From assembly GCF_000739775.1 (NCBI RefSeq), contig NZ_BBJH01000008.1, positions 62,001-126,000 on the forward strand: a DNA stretch of 64,000 nucleotides, in the 5' to 3' direction. Below, one piece after another: positions 53,462 through 62,679 of the stretch. The first letter of the stretch is position 1. Each line of letters opens with the position of its first letter. The stretch comes from Paraburkholderia heleia NBRC 101817. Lineage in GTDB: Bacteria; Pseudomonadota; Gammaproteobacteria; Burkholderiales; Burkholderiaceae. Made by a program: the position numbers and the translations under genes. The notes beneath the pieces were generated by a model. The model did no database searches, was not told the DNA's origin, and saw nothing but the letters and a program-made list of their open reading frames with translations.

Positions 53462-54979
53462 TCAGTGCGCGACGGCAGCATGGTCGAGCGCGGGCCACAA
53501 AGGCTGTATGGCTGCCGCGAGTCGCGACCAGAGCGCATACGCCTCGTCGAGTCGGCTATGTCGTTCGATGTCCGGAACATACGTGTGCGCGACCCGGCAC
53601 GCGCGCGCGGTCGCATCGGCAAGGGAGGCGAAAGCGCCTACGCCGACACCGGCGCACAGCGCAGCGCCAAGCGCGCTGGCCTCCGGACTCTCGGGAATAT
53701 CGATCGCAACGCCAAGGACATCGGCGAACAACTGCGCAAGCAGGGGGCTCGACGAGCCTCCGCCGGTCAGACCCGCCCGACGCGCAGGAAACGCGCTCGT
53801 CAACGCTTCGACATGCCAACGGTGATTGAACACCATGCCTTCGAGCACGGCACGCGCCAGATGGGCGCGACGATGCCACGAGCGCAGGCCGAAGAACGAC
53901 GCGCTCGCCGGCTGCTCGAACGGCGAGCCGAACAGGAAGGGATGAAACATGACCGAACTCGGCTGCGTGAAGGCCGCCTGCACTTCGTCGCCGATCAGGT
54001 CGAACAACGAACAGCCACGCCGCGCGGCTTCCTGCGTTTCGTGCTGAAAGAGTTCGCGCAACGCCCAGTCGACGTTGCTGGACGACGCGGGCGAGATGGA
54101 CATGTTCATCCACTGGCCGGGGCGCGTGCCATTGCGGCACGACCAGCGCGGATCCCGGCGCGGTCGATCGGACAGGATTTCGTTGATGCTGAACGTGCCC
54201 GCCGTAATCGAAACAACCCCCGCTTCGATGTTGCCCATGCCGAGGGCGCTCGACGTGACGTCGTGCAGCCCGCAGGCAACGGGTGTGCCTTCCTTGAGAC
54301 CGGTCTGCGCTGCGGCCTGCGCGGTGACCCGGCCGGCCGCCGCCGCCGAAGCGGTGATCGCCGGCAGCGTACGGCCGATCGACGTCAGGCCGTAGAGCGC
54401 GAGGACATCGTCGCTGTAGGTCTGGGTGTCGACATCGGTGAAGGACGAACTCGCCTCGGTCGGGTCGGTGGCCGGCACGCCGGTCAGGCAGAGACGAAGC
54501 CAGTCCTTGCAAAAGAGCACATGGCCGATCCTCGCAAAGCGCTCCGGCTCGTTGAGCTGGATCCACTTGAGCAGGCTCACGGCTGCGTAGGGATAGGGCT
54601 GCTGACCCGTCCGCGCCAGCGCTTTTTCGAGCACGCCTGCCTCGCGCCAGTGTTCGGTGACGTCGAATGCGCGACTGTCGAGCGACAGGATGCCCGGCCC
54701 GAGCGGTGCGCCGGCGCTGTCGACGAGATAGAGCCCGTCACCGTGCCCGGTCACGCCCACGGCCGCAACCGAGTTAGCCGGAATCTTGCTCAACGCATCG
54801 CGGATGGCGCCGCAGGCCGCTTCCCAGACCTGTTGCATGTCGCGTTCGACGTGCCGCGCGCGAGGTTGACGTTGCTCGACGCGCCGGCTTCCTAGCGCGA
54901 CGGTGTGTCCGGATGTATCAAAAACGACGGCCTTGGTGGCGGTCGACCCACTGTCGACGCCGAGTAGATAGCGTTCCAT
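53462..54979 (-). CDS. FGGY-family alditol kinase (copy 1)
   Basis: A 505-residue sugar kinase: YLLGVDSGSTATKAVVFDTSG (ATP/phosphate loop), VTGHGDGLYLV, FCKDWLRLCLTG, TDPTEASSSF, CGLHDVTSSALGMGN and GLTGGGSSSPLLAQLFADVL. It resembles erythritol or xylulose kinases. It is divergent from the SorC regulator over an operator-bearing gap. The exact alditol is unknown. Confidence 0.9.
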   Translation of the reverse strand: MERYLLGVDSGSTATKAVVFDTSGHTVALGSRRVEQRQPRARHVERDMQQVWEAACGAIRDALSKIPANSVAAVGVTGHGDGLYLVDSAGAPLGPGILSLDSRAFDVTEHWREAGVLEKALARTGQQPYPYAAVSLLKWIQLNEPERFARIGHVLFCKDWLRLCLTGVPATDPTEASSSFTDVDTQTYSDDVLALYGLTSIGRTLPAITASAAAAGRVTAQAAAQTGLKEGTPVACGLHDVTSSALGMGNIEAGVVSITAGTFSINEILSDRPRRDPRWSCRNGTRPGQWMNMSISPASSSNVDWALRELFQHETQEAARRGCSLFDLIGDEVQAAFTQPSSVMFHPFLFGSPFEQPASASFFGLRSWHRRAHLARAVLEGMVFNHRWHVEALTSAFPARRAGLTGGGSSSPLLAQLFADVLGVAIDIPESPEASALGAALCAGVGVGAFASLADATARACRVAHTYVPDIERHSRLDEAYALWSRLAAAIQPLWPALDHAAVAH

Positions 54980-55117
54980 CGTGTCTCCATGCTTGTTTTG
55001 GTGCGTTGCAACAGATCCCTTCCGGCCCCTTGAACAGACGAAGCCATCCAGGGTTATCGCGGATAGCAGTCGCCGAAAGGAATGCTTACCTTGAGGTCAC
55101 TGAAATAAATTTCATCG

Positions 55118-55142
55118 CACGAAAAAAATATCACTTTTCGTG
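55118..55142. promoter_or_regulatory. inverted repeat CACGAAAA-N9-TTTTCGTG, candidate SorC operator
   Basis: A perfect 8-bp inverted repeat in an AT-rich patch 16 bp before the SorC start, in the gap between divergent kinase and regulator genes. Confidence 0.6.
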
Positions 55143-55158
55143 TGTGTATGGAGACAAC

Positions 55159-56136
55159 ATGACGAAAATCGCCGGAAAGCGTGACGCCGAGGACAGTCTC
55201 GCGATACGCGCGGCCTGGCTGCACTACGCAGCCGGGCAGACCCAGGCCGACGTCGCGTCGCGACTCGGCGTGAGCAGCGTCAAGGCGCATCGGCTGATCA
55301 CGCGCGCCAATCAGAGCGGTGCGATCAAGTTCACCATCGACGGCGATGTCGCCGAGTGCGTCGTGCTCGAAGCCGAACTGGCGCAGCGCTATGGGCTGAG
55401 CTATTGCGAAGTGGTGCCGGATCTGCACGAAGGCGACTTGCCGCTGCGTGCGCTGGGCGTCGCTGGGGCCTACTTCCTGCAACGCGAGATCGCGGCGCGC
55501 CAGGACGGCGTGATCGGCATCGGGCACGGGCGCACGCTCGCCGCCGCGGTAGCGAACATTCCGCGCATGGACGCGGGCACGGTGCGCTTCGTGTCGCTGC
55601 TGGGCGGCGTGACGCGCAAGTACACCGCGAATCCGTATGACGTCATTCACAAGCTCGCCGACCAGACGGGTGCGGTGTCGTACGTGCTGCCGCTGCCGTT
55701 TTTCGCCAATACCGCGGAGGATCGCGAGGTGCTGCTCTCGCAGCGTGGCGTGCGCGAAGTGTTCGATCTCGCGGCGCATGCGGACTTGATGGTCGTCGGC
55801 ATCGGCTCGGTGGACGCGGACGCGCAGCTTGTCGCGTCGCAGATGATCGAGCCGGGCGAAATCGAAGAAGTGCGCAGCAAGGGTGGCAAAGGCGAACTGC
55901 TCGGCCATTTTTTCAGCGAAGCCGGCGACTCCGTCGAAACGTCGCTGGCGGCGCGCACGGTGGCGCCCCCGTTGGCCGATCTGACGAGCCGGCGCATCGT
56001 GGCCATTGCCGGAGGCGCGTCGAAGATCGCTGCCATCCGCGCGGTCCTGAAAAGCGGCCTCCTTAGCGGCCTGATCACCGACGAGGCCACGGCGCTCGCG
56101 CTGAGCAGGGATCCTGCCGCGCAGGAAGCGCCGTGA
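55159..56136 (+). CDS. SorC/EryD-family sugar-sensing regulator
   Basis: A 325-residue protein with an N-terminal helix-turn-helix (AWLHYAAGQTQADVASRLGVSS then KAHRLITRAN) and a SorC sugar-phosphate binding domain (about 65-320, IGIGHGRTLAAAVANIP, GGVTRKYTANPYDVIHKLA, HADLMVVGIGSVDADAQL). EryD of erythritol operons has this design. It overlaps the kinase downstream by 1 bp. Confidence 0.92.
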   Translation: MTKIAGKRDAEDSLAIRAAWLHYAAGQTQADVASRLGVSSVKAHRLITRANQSGAIKFTIDGDVAECVVLEAELAQRYGLSYCEVVPDLHEGDLPLRALGVAGAYFLQREIAARQDGVIGIGHGRTLAAAVANIPRMDAGTVRFVSLLGGVTRKYTANPYDVIHKLADQTGAVSYVLPLPFFANTAEDREVLLSQRGVREVFDLAAHADLMVVGIGSVDADAQLVASQMIEPGEIEEVRSKGGKGELLGHFFSEAGDSVETSLAARTVAPPLADLTSRRIVAIAGGASKIAAIRAVLKSGLLSGLITDEATALALSRDPAAQEAP

Positions 56137-57806
56137 TGGATAACGGCATGGGCGAAGTCAGGGGCACAGTCAATGGCAGCGCGGCCCGAGATCTCCTCGT
56201 CGGCATCGACGCGGGCACCTCGGTCATCAAGGCCGTGGCCTTCGATTTGTCAGGACGGCAGATTGCCGTGGCCTCGCTGCCCAACCGCTACACGACCAGC
56301 GCCGACGGCGCGGCGGTCCAGTCGCTCGCGCAAACCTGGGCCGATTGCGCGCAAGCCGTGCGCGATCTCGGCGTGAAGGTCGAAGGGCTCGCGCAGCGCA
56401 CGCAGGCGCTGGCGGTCACGGGCCAGGGCGACGGCACGTGGCTCGTCGGCGCGGGCAACCAGCCCGCAAGCGACGCGTGGCTGTGGCTCGACGCGCGTGC
56501 CGCGAACACGGTGCGCGCCTTGCAGGAGGGCCCCGCGAGTCGCGCGCGCTTCGAGGCGACCGGCACCGGGCTTGCCGCATGCAGCCAGGGCGCGCAGATC
56601 GCCCATATGGCCGCGACGATGCCTGACGTGCTGGCGCGCGCCGAAGTCGCGCTGCATTGCAAGGACTGGCTGTATCTCAATCTCACCGGCGTGCGCGCGA
56701 CCGATCCGTCGGAGGCCAGCTTTACCTACGGCAACTTCCGCACGCGCCGCTACGACGACGCGGTCATCGACGCGCTCGGCCTGAGCGCGCGGCGTGGCCT
56801 GCTGCCCGAGATCATCGACGGGACCGGGCTCACGCATCCGCTCTCCGCGCAGGCAGCGGCAGCGACGGGCCTGCTGGCCGGCACGCCCGTGTGCCTCGGC
56901 TTCGTCGATATCGTGCTGACGGCGCTGGGCGCGGGCATTCACACCGAAGGCGCGGCGGGTGCGAGCTGCTCTATCGTCGGTTCGACGGGCATGCACATGC
57001 GGGCCATGCGCAACGAAAACGTGCATCTGAACGCGCAAGGCACGGGCTATGTCATCGCGCTGCCGTTGCCGGGCATGTCGGCGCAGGTGCAGTCGAACAT
57101 GGCGGCGACGCTGAACGTGGACTGGGTGCTCAATCTCGCGTGCGATCTGCTCACGCAGTTCGGCACGAGTCTTTCGCGCAGCGACCGCATCCAATGCATG
57201 GACGGCTGGCTGCAGGAGGGGCGGCCGGGCTCGCTGCTGTATCACCCCTATATCTCGGATGCGGGCGAACGCGGGCCGTTTGTCGAGCCCAACGCGCGTG
57301 CGGACTTCATTGGACTGACGAGCGAGAGCCGGTATCCGGACCTGGTTCGCGCGGTGGTCGAAGGGCTCGGGATGGCCGCACGCGACTGCTACACGTCGAT
57401 GGGCATTCCGATGCCGGACGAACTGCGCCTGACCGGCGGCGCGACGCGTTCGCGCGCCTTGCGCGGCGTGCTCGGCGCCGTGGTCGGCGCGCCCACGCGG
57501 ATCTCCACCCGCGAGGAAGCGGGCGCGGCCGGTGCGGCCATGATGGCTGCGGTTGCGCTCGGCGTGTACCCGGACATGAATGCGTGCATCGCCGAATGGG
57601 TCACGCCGCTGCTTGGGCAGCCCGAGTCGCCCGATGCGGAGCTGACCCGGTTGTATGCGCAACTTTTTCCCGCGTATCGCCAAGCGCGCGAGGCGCTGGT
57701 GCCGACGTGGGCGGAAACGGCCCGCTTGCTGAAATCGCAGCATCGGCATCGGCCCGAGGCGGTTTCCGCAAGCCTCAACGAACGTCGAACATGGAACGTG
57801 AGATGA
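56136..57806 (+). CDS. EryA-like FGGY alditol kinase (copy 2)
   Basis: A 556-residue kinase: DLLVGIDAGTSVIKAVAFDLSG, VTGQGDGTWLVG, HCKDWLYLNLTGVRATDPSE, CLGFVDIVLTALGAGIH and LRLTGGATRSRALRGVLGAV. Longer than copy 1 and like erythritol kinase EryA. It is co-translated with SorC and with the dehydrogenase gene (TGATG and ATGA overlaps), so the three form one operon. Confidence 0.9.
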   Translation: MDNGMGEVRGTVNGSAARDLLVGIDAGTSVIKAVAFDLSGRQIAVASLPNRYTTSADGAAVQSLAQTWADCAQAVRDLGVKVEGLAQRTQALAVTGQGDGTWLVGAGNQPASDAWLWLDARAANTVRALQEGPASRARFEATGTGLAACSQGAQIAHMAATMPDVLARAEVALHCKDWLYLNLTGVRATDPSEASFTYGNFRTRRYDDAVIDALGLSARRGLLPEIIDGTGLTHPLSAQAAAATGLLAGTPVCLGFVDIVLTALGAGIHTEGAAGASCSIVGSTGMHMRAMRNENVHLNAQGTGYVIALPLPGMSAQVQSNMAATLNVDWVLNLACDLLTQFGTSLSRSDRIQCMDGWLQEGRPGSLLYHPYISDAGERGPFVEPNARADFIGLTSESRYPDLVRAVVEGLGMAARDCYTSMGIPMPDELRLTGGATRSRALRGVLGAVVGAPTRISTREEAGAAGAAMMAAVALGVYPDMNACIAEWVTPLLGQPESPDAELTRLYAQLFPAYRQAREALVPTWAETARLLKSQHRHRPEAVSASLNERRTWNVR

Positions 57807-59311
57807 GCGAGAAGGACATGGTGGACCTCTGTGTCGTCGGCGGCGGCATCAACGGCGCGGGTATCGCGCGCGATGCGGCGGGCCGCGGGCTGTCGGTAAT
57901 CCTGTGCGAGAAGGACGATCTGGCGCAGGGTACCTCATCGCGTTCCGGCAAGCTGGTTCATGGCGGGCTGCGTTATCTGGAGTACTACGAATTCCGGCTC
58001 GTGCGCGAGGCGCTGATCGAGCGCGAAGTGTTGCTCAACGCCGCGCCGCACATCATCTGGCCGCTGCGTTTCGTACTGCCGCACAGTCCCGGTGATCGTC
58101 CTGCCTGGCTCGTGCGCACCGGCCTTTTCCTGTACGACCATCTCGGCGGCCGCAAGCGGCTGCCGGGCACGCGCGCGCTCGATCTGTGGCGCAACCCCGA
58201 AGGGGCGCCGATCAAGGACGAATATCGCAGGGGCTTCGAGTACTCCGACTGCTGGGTCGACGACGCGCGCCTCGTGGTGCTCAACGCCATGGACGCCGCC
58301 CGGCGCGGCGCCGAAGTGCTCACGCGCACCGCGTTTGTTTCGGCGCGGCGCGAAGGCGCAGCGTGGCGCGTGGAGTTGCGCGACGCGCGCAACGGCTCGA
58401 CGCGGGTGGTGAGCGCGCGGGCGCTGATCAACGCGGCCGGCCCCTGGGTATCCGAAGTGATCGCGCGCGCGGGTGCGCAGTCGACGCGCAAGGTGCGGCT
58501 CGTCAAGGGCAGCCATCTCGTCACGCCGAAGTTCTGGGAAGGTCCGCATTCGTACCTCGTGCAGAACCACGACAAGCGCGTGATCTTCATCAACGCGTAC
58601 GAAGGCGACAAGGCCCTCATCGGGACGACCGATGTCGCCTGGGACGGCGCCCCGGAAACGGTGGCGATCACGAACGACGAGATCGACTATCTGCTCTCCG
58701 CGGTGAATCGCTATTTCAAGCATCCGCTGCGCAGGCAGGACATCGTGGAGACGTTCTCGGGCGTGCGTCCGCTCTACGACGACGGCAACGGCAACCCGTC
58801 GGCGGTCACGCGCGATTACGTATTCGACCTGGACGTGACCGGCGGCGCGCCGCTATTGAACGTCTTCGGCGGCAAGATCACCACGTTCCGCAAGCTCGCC
58901 GAGCACGCGCTGCAAAAGCTGCAGCCGGCCTTCCCGAAGATGGGCGCGGACTGGACCGCAGCCGCGACGCTGCCGGGCGGCGACTTTGAAGGCGCCGACG
59001 TGCCGCGTTTCATGGCGAAACTCCAGGCGCAGTACGAGTGGCTGCCGCGCAATCTGTTGCGCCACTACGCCCAGACGCACGGCACGCTGACGTCCAGCGT
59101 GATCAACGGCGCGACCTCGCTTGCCGGTCTGGGCCAGCAGTTCGGGCCGACCTTTCATGAGGCGGAGGCACGTTATTTGATGGCTAACGAATGGGCCGAG
59201 TCGGCCGACGACATGCTCACGCGGCGCACCAAGCACGGCTTGCACATGAGCGCCGCGCAAAAGGCCGCCTTCGGAGTCTGGCTCGACGGCCTCGTGAGGA
59301 AATCCGCGTAA
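57803..59311 (+). CDS. EryB-like FAD-dependent alditol-phosphate dehydrogenase (copy 2)
   Basis: A 502-residue GlpD-family flavoprotein: MVDLCVVGGGINGAGIARDAAG, SGKLVHGGLRYLEYYEFRLV, KGSHLVTPKFWEG, TTDVAWDGAPETVAITNDE. Normal GlpD length; EryB (erythritol phosphate dehydrogenase) is this family. It overlaps the kinase by 4 bp. Confidence 0.92.
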   Translation: MSEKDMVDLCVVGGGINGAGIARDAAGRGLSVILCEKDDLAQGTSSRSGKLVHGGLRYLEYYEFRLVREALIEREVLLNAAPHIIWPLRFVLPHSPGDRPAWLVRTGLFLYDHLGGRKRLPGTRALDLWRNPEGAPIKDEYRRGFEYSDCWVDDARLVVLNAMDAARRGAEVLTRTAFVSARREGAAWRVELRDARNGSTRVVSARALINAAGPWVSEVIARAGAQSTRKVRLVKGSHLVTPKFWEGPHSYLVQNHDKRVIFINAYEGDKALIGTTDVAWDGAPETVAITNDEIDYLLSAVNRYFKHPLRRQDIVETFSGVRPLYDDGNGNPSAVTRDYVFDLDVTGGAPLLNVFGGKITTFRKLAEHALQKLQPAFPKMGADWTAAATLPGGDFEGADVPRFMAKLQAQYEWLPRNLLRHYAQTHGTLTSSVINGATSLAGLGQQFGPTFHEAEARYLMANEWAESADDMLTRRTKHGLHMSAAQKAAFGVWLDGLVRKSA

Positions 59312-59353
59312 GCGGGGCGGACCCCGCCGCGCCCCATACGACACGAGACGAAC

Positions 59354-60286
59354 ATGGCATTCACACTCGCACTCAACACGAATCCGCTGGTGAACCGCTT
59401 TGCGGAGCCGGGCGACCTGGTCGACGCCATTGCGCACGACATGAAGATCCGCGACGTGCAGTTGACTCACGAGTTCATCAATCCGTCGTGGCCGGCAGCG
59501 ACCACGCGCAGGCTCACGCGCGAGATGCGCGCGGCGATGACGCGAACCGGCGTGCGTATCACGTCCGGCATGACGGGGCCCTACGGGCGGCTGAACCACT
59601 TCGGCCATCCGGATGCCGATGTGCGCCGCTATTACGTCGACTGGTTCAAGACCTTCGCCGATATCATCGCCGACCTGGGCGGCGATTCCATCGGCACGCA
59701 GTTCGCCATCTTCACCTACAAGGATTTCGACGACCGGGCACGCCGCGACGCGCTGATCCGGACCGCGATCGATTGCTGGGCCGAAGTCGCCGGGCATGCG
59801 AAGGCGGCGGGGCTGAAATACGTGTTCTGGGAACCGATGTCGATCGGCCGCGAATTCGGCGAGACCATTGCCGCGTGCATGGCGCTTCAGGACAAGCTGA
59901 GTGCCGCGAACATGGCGATCCCCATGTGGATGATGGCCGATATCGACCATGGCGACGTCACCAGCCCCAATCCCGACGACTTCGACCCGTATGCGTGGGC
60001 GCGCGCCGTGCCGCGGGTGTCGCCGATCATTCACATCAAGCAGTCGCTGATGGACAAGGGCGGCCATCATCCTTTCACCGCCGAGTTCAACGCGCGAGGC
60101 CGTATTCAGCCCGAGCCGCTGATCAAGGCGCTGCACGAAGGCGGCGGACGCGACAACGAGATCTGCCTCGAGCTGTCGTTCAAGGAGCGCGAGCCGGCCG
60201 ACCGGCAAGTCGTCGAGCAGATCGCCGAATCGGTGGCGTTCTGGGCGCCGCATTTCGATTCCGGCGTTGCCGATCTGAATATCTGA
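59354..60286 (+). CDS. EryC-like sugar-phosphate isomerase/epimerase (TIM barrel)
   Basis: A 310-residue xylose-isomerase-like TIM barrel: LTHEFINPSWPAA, FAIFTYKDFDDRARR, YVFWEPMSIGREFGET, WMMADIDHGDVTSPNPDDFD, ICLELSFKEREPADR. EryC-type proteins of erythritol operons interconvert tetrulose phosphates. It follows the dehydrogenase by 42 bp. Confidence 0.88.
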   Translation: MAFTLALNTNPLVNRFAEPGDLVDAIAHDMKIRDVQLTHEFINPSWPAATTRRLTREMRAAMTRTGVRITSGMTGPYGRLNHFGHPDADVRRYYVDWFKTFADIIADLGGDSIGTQFAIFTYKDFDDRARRDALIRTAIDCWAEVAGHAKAAGLKYVFWEPMSIGREFGETIAACMALQDKLSAANMAIPMWMMADIDHGDVTSPNPDDFDPYAWARAVPRVSPIIHIKQSLMDKGGHHPFTAEFNARGRIQPEPLIKALHEGGGRDNEICLELSFKEREPADRQVVEQIAESVAFWAPHFDSGVADLNI

Positions 60287-60298
60287 GGAGATCAGACG

Positions 60299-61321
60299 AT
60301 GCACGGCACGAGGACACAGAAGCTGATCAACGACGGCGACGCCGCCGTCGACGAGATGCTGGAAGGCATCATGGCCGCCCACGGCGATCTGCTGACGCGC
60401 AACGACAGTGCGCCGCGCGCGATCGTCGCGCGCAACGGGCCGCGCGCCGGCAAGGTGGCGCTCGTGATCGGCGGCGGGTCGGGCCATGAGCCGACGTTTC
60501 TGGGCTTCGTCGGCAAGGGGCTGGCCGATGCGGCGGTGATCGGCAACGTCTTCGCGTCGCCGCCGCCGCAGCCGGCCGTGGACGCCGCGCTCGCCGCGCA
60601 TGGCGGTGCGGGCGTGCTGTTCATGTACGGCAACTATGCCGGCGACGTGATGAATTTCGATATGGCCACGGAGATGCTCGAACTCGAGGGTGTCGAGGCG
60701 CGCACGGTGCTGACGACCGACGACATTGCCTCGGCGCCGCGCGGGAAGCGCGCGACGCGGCGCGGCGTGGCGGGCAATGTGTTCATCTTCAAGGCGGCGG
60801 GCGCCGCGGCCGATCTGATGATGCCGCTCGACGAGGTGGAGCGCGTCGCGCGCCATGCCAACGCGCGCACCTACACGCTGGGGGTAGCGCTCGCGCCATG
60901 CTCGCTGCCGCAAACGCGTCGTCCCAACTTCGGGATCGCGCCTGGTGAAATGGAAATCGGCATGGGCATTCATGGCGAGCCGGGCATGCGCCGCGAGGCG
61001 CTGCGCACGGCCGACGCCGTCAGCGACGAAATCATGGATGCCATCCTCGCCGAGATGGAGGCCGCAAAAGGCGATCGCGTCGCCGTGCTCGTGAACTCGC
61101 TCGGCGCCACGCCGCTCATGGAGCTGTACATCCTCAACCGCCGCGTTGCGCAGCGGCTGAGGCAAGCAGGGCTCACGGTGCATCGCACGCTGGTCGGGCC
61201 GTTTTGCACGTCGCTCGAAATGGCGGGCGCGTCGATCACCGTGATGCATCTGGACGACGAACTTCAGCGTCTCATCGATCACCCGTGCGAATGCGCGATG
61301 TTTCAGCAGAGGGCCGCATGA
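60299..61321 (+). CDS. dhaK: DhaK-like dihydroxyacetone/tetrulose kinase subunit
   Basis: A 340-residue DhaK homologue: VIGGGSGHEPTFLGFVGKGL, FMYGNYAGDVMNFDMA, and the substrate-binding His in GMGIHGEPGM. It should phosphorylate a ketotriose or ketotetrose with DhaL. In threitol/erythritol pathways of other bacteria, such proteins act as erythrulose kinases, which suits this cluster. Confidence 0.92.
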   Translation: MHGTRTQKLINDGDAAVDEMLEGIMAAHGDLLTRNDSAPRAIVARNGPRAGKVALVIGGGSGHEPTFLGFVGKGLADAAVIGNVFASPPPQPAVDAALAAHGGAGVLFMYGNYAGDVMNFDMATEMLELEGVEARTVLTTDDIASAPRGKRATRRGVAGNVFIFKAAGAAADLMMPLDEVERVARHANARTYTLGVALAPCSLPQTRRPNFGIAPGEMEIGMGIHGEPGMRREALRTADAVSDEIMDAILAEMEAAKGDRVAVLVNSLGATPLMELYILNRRVAQRLRQAGLTVHRTLVGPFCTSLEMAGASITVMHLDDELQRLIDHPCECAMFQQRAA

Positions 61322-61971
61322 TGCCCGCGCTGACGACTGCCGATACGGCACGCCTCTTTCGCGCACTCGCCGGCGCCGTCGCGGAGGCGCGCGACGAGCT
61401 TTGCCGGCTCGACGGCGAGATCGGCGACGCGGATCACGGTATCGCGATGGAGCAGGGCTTTTCTGCGGCCTCGAAAGCGATCGAGACGCTGCCGGCACAA
61501 GCCACCCTCGCGGATCAGTGGAACGCGGCGGCAAAGGGTTTCCTGAACGCGGTTGGCGCTTCGTCGGGTCCGCTGTATGCCACCGCATTCATGCGCGCGG
61601 CGAAGGTGGCCGGTGCGCGCCAGGCGCTACCGCTGAACGAGGCGCCGGGCCTGATCGTCGCGATGGCCGAAGGCATCCGCTCGCGCGGACGGGCTGAAGT
61701 CGGCGAAAAAACGATGGTCGACGCCTGGGCGCCCGCTGCGGCGGCGATCGAGCAAGGCATGCAGGAGGGCTTGCCGGTGGGCGAGATCATGACGCGCGCG
61801 GGCGAGGCGGCAACGGCGGGCGCCGAGTCCACGATAGCGATGGTCGCGACCAGGGGGCGGTCGTCGCGTCTTGGCGAGCGCAGCATCGGACACATGGATC
61901 CGGGCGCGGCGTCGGCCGCGATGGTGGTCAATGTGATCGCAGAAAACTGGAGGAGACATGGCACAGATTGA
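61318..61971 (+). CDS. dhaL: DhaL-like ADP/ATP-binding kinase subunit
   Basis: A 217-residue partner of DhaK: LDGEIGDADHGIAMEQGF holds the Mg-nucleotide Asp residues, with GASSGPLYATAFMRAAKV and GEKTMVDAWAPAAAA following. It overlaps DhaK by 4 bp. No PTS-type DhaM is encoded nearby, so ATP is the likely donor. Confidence 0.92.
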   Translation: MMPALTTADTARLFRALAGAVAEARDELCRLDGEIGDADHGIAMEQGFSAASKAIETLPAQATLADQWNAAAKGFLNAVGASSGPLYATAFMRAAKVAGARQALPLNEAPGLIVAMAEGIRSRGRAEVGEKTMVDAWAPAAAAIEQGMQEGLPVGEIMTRAGEAATAGAESTIAMVATRGRSSRLGERSIGHMDPGAASAAMVVNVIAENWRRHGTD

Positions 61972-62026
61972 ATGGGCAGACGAACGGCAATGCCGTCGTA
62001 CCGACGCAAGCGAGGTGACCCAATGA
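61958..62026 (+). CDS. 22-codon ORF with strong ribosome site, between dhaL and the DUF2291 gene
   Basis: Encodes MAQIEWADERQC followed by ten more residues. It has the best ribosome site in the region (GGAGGAGAC just before the ATG), overlaps the end of dhaL by 14 bp in another frame, and its TGA overlaps the ATG of the DUF2291 gene (ATGA). It may be a coupling leader or the two joined ends of a deleted gene. No known family. Confidence 0.4.
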   Translation: MAQIEWADERQCRRTDASEVTQ

Positions 62027-62679
62027 GCGCCATGGCTCCCTCGACGAAACGTCAGTCCGGGCACAAGGCTCGCCTCGTGATCGAGGTGGGGTTGCTGGTG
62101 ATTTTGCTGGTCGCGATGGCGACGAGCACGAAGGTCGTGCAGATCGGCTCCGGCGCGGACTCGCAAACTCAGGAATTCGAACCGGCCGCCTACGGCAAGA
62201 AGCAATTCCCGAAGACCCAGGCAGCCATCGAAAAGCGCGCGGTCGATGCCGCCACGCTGGCCGCGGCCATCGCCAAAGATCAGGACGCCGCGGGCAAGCA
62301 GTACGGTGTGGCGGGCGGCGGCGTGGGACCGGAGATGGCGGTGAAGTTCACCGGCGTGGCCGGCAAGGAAGATGCGGGCGTGTACGAAGTGAAGGTGCCG
62401 GGTTTGCCTGATTCGCTCGTCGTGCGTGTGCAAACGGGGCCGGCCATCAACGGCACGGATCTGCGCGATGCCACCGGCGACATCAGCTTCGGGCAGTTCA
62501 CCAACCAGATCGACTATCAGAACGCCGGCTACGCGATCAATTCGGAAATGAAGAAAGCGGTCCTGTCGAAAATCGATACGACCAGACTGACGGGCAAGAC
62601 CGTCTCGGTCGTCGGCGTGTTCCAGCTGATCAATCCGAACGGCTGGCTCGTCACGCCTGTGAAGCTGGACGTCAAATGA
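62023..62679 (+). CDS. DUF2291 periplasmic/membrane protein, sugar-transporter associated
   Basis: A 218-residue protein with one N-terminal membrane anchor (LVIEVGLLVILLVAMATST) and a DUF2291 periplasmic part (VQTGPAINGTDLRDATGDI, FGQFTNQIDYQNAGYAINSE, VVGVFQLINPNGWLVTPVKL). Such proteins are encoded beside sugar ABC transporters for pentitols and tetritols and are of unknown role. ATG behind GAGG. It overlaps the ATPase gene start by 4 bp. Confidence 0.88.
   Translation: MSAMAPSTKRQSGHKARLVIEVGLLVILLVAMATSTKVVQIGSGADSQTQEFEPAAYGKKQFPKTQAAIEKRAVDAATLAAAIAKDQDAAGKQYGVAGGGVGPEMAVKFTGVAGKEDAGVYEVKVPGLPDSLVVRVQTGPAINGTDLRDATGDISFGQFTNQIDYQNAGYAINSEMKKAVLSKIDTTRLTGKTVSVVGVFQLINPNGWLVTPVKLDVK

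Noticed and set aside
56657..57800. Long open frame in the second frame across the EryA-like kinase, joined to the dehydrogenase
   Set aside because: The Arg/Ala/His-rich composition is that of a shadow; the real dehydrogenase starts at 57803 with the GGGINGAG FAD motif near its N-terminus.
58853..61588. 911-codon reverse-strand open frame
   Set aside because: Antisense to dehydrogenase, isomerase and DhaK genes that are intact on the plus strand; no recognisable domain.
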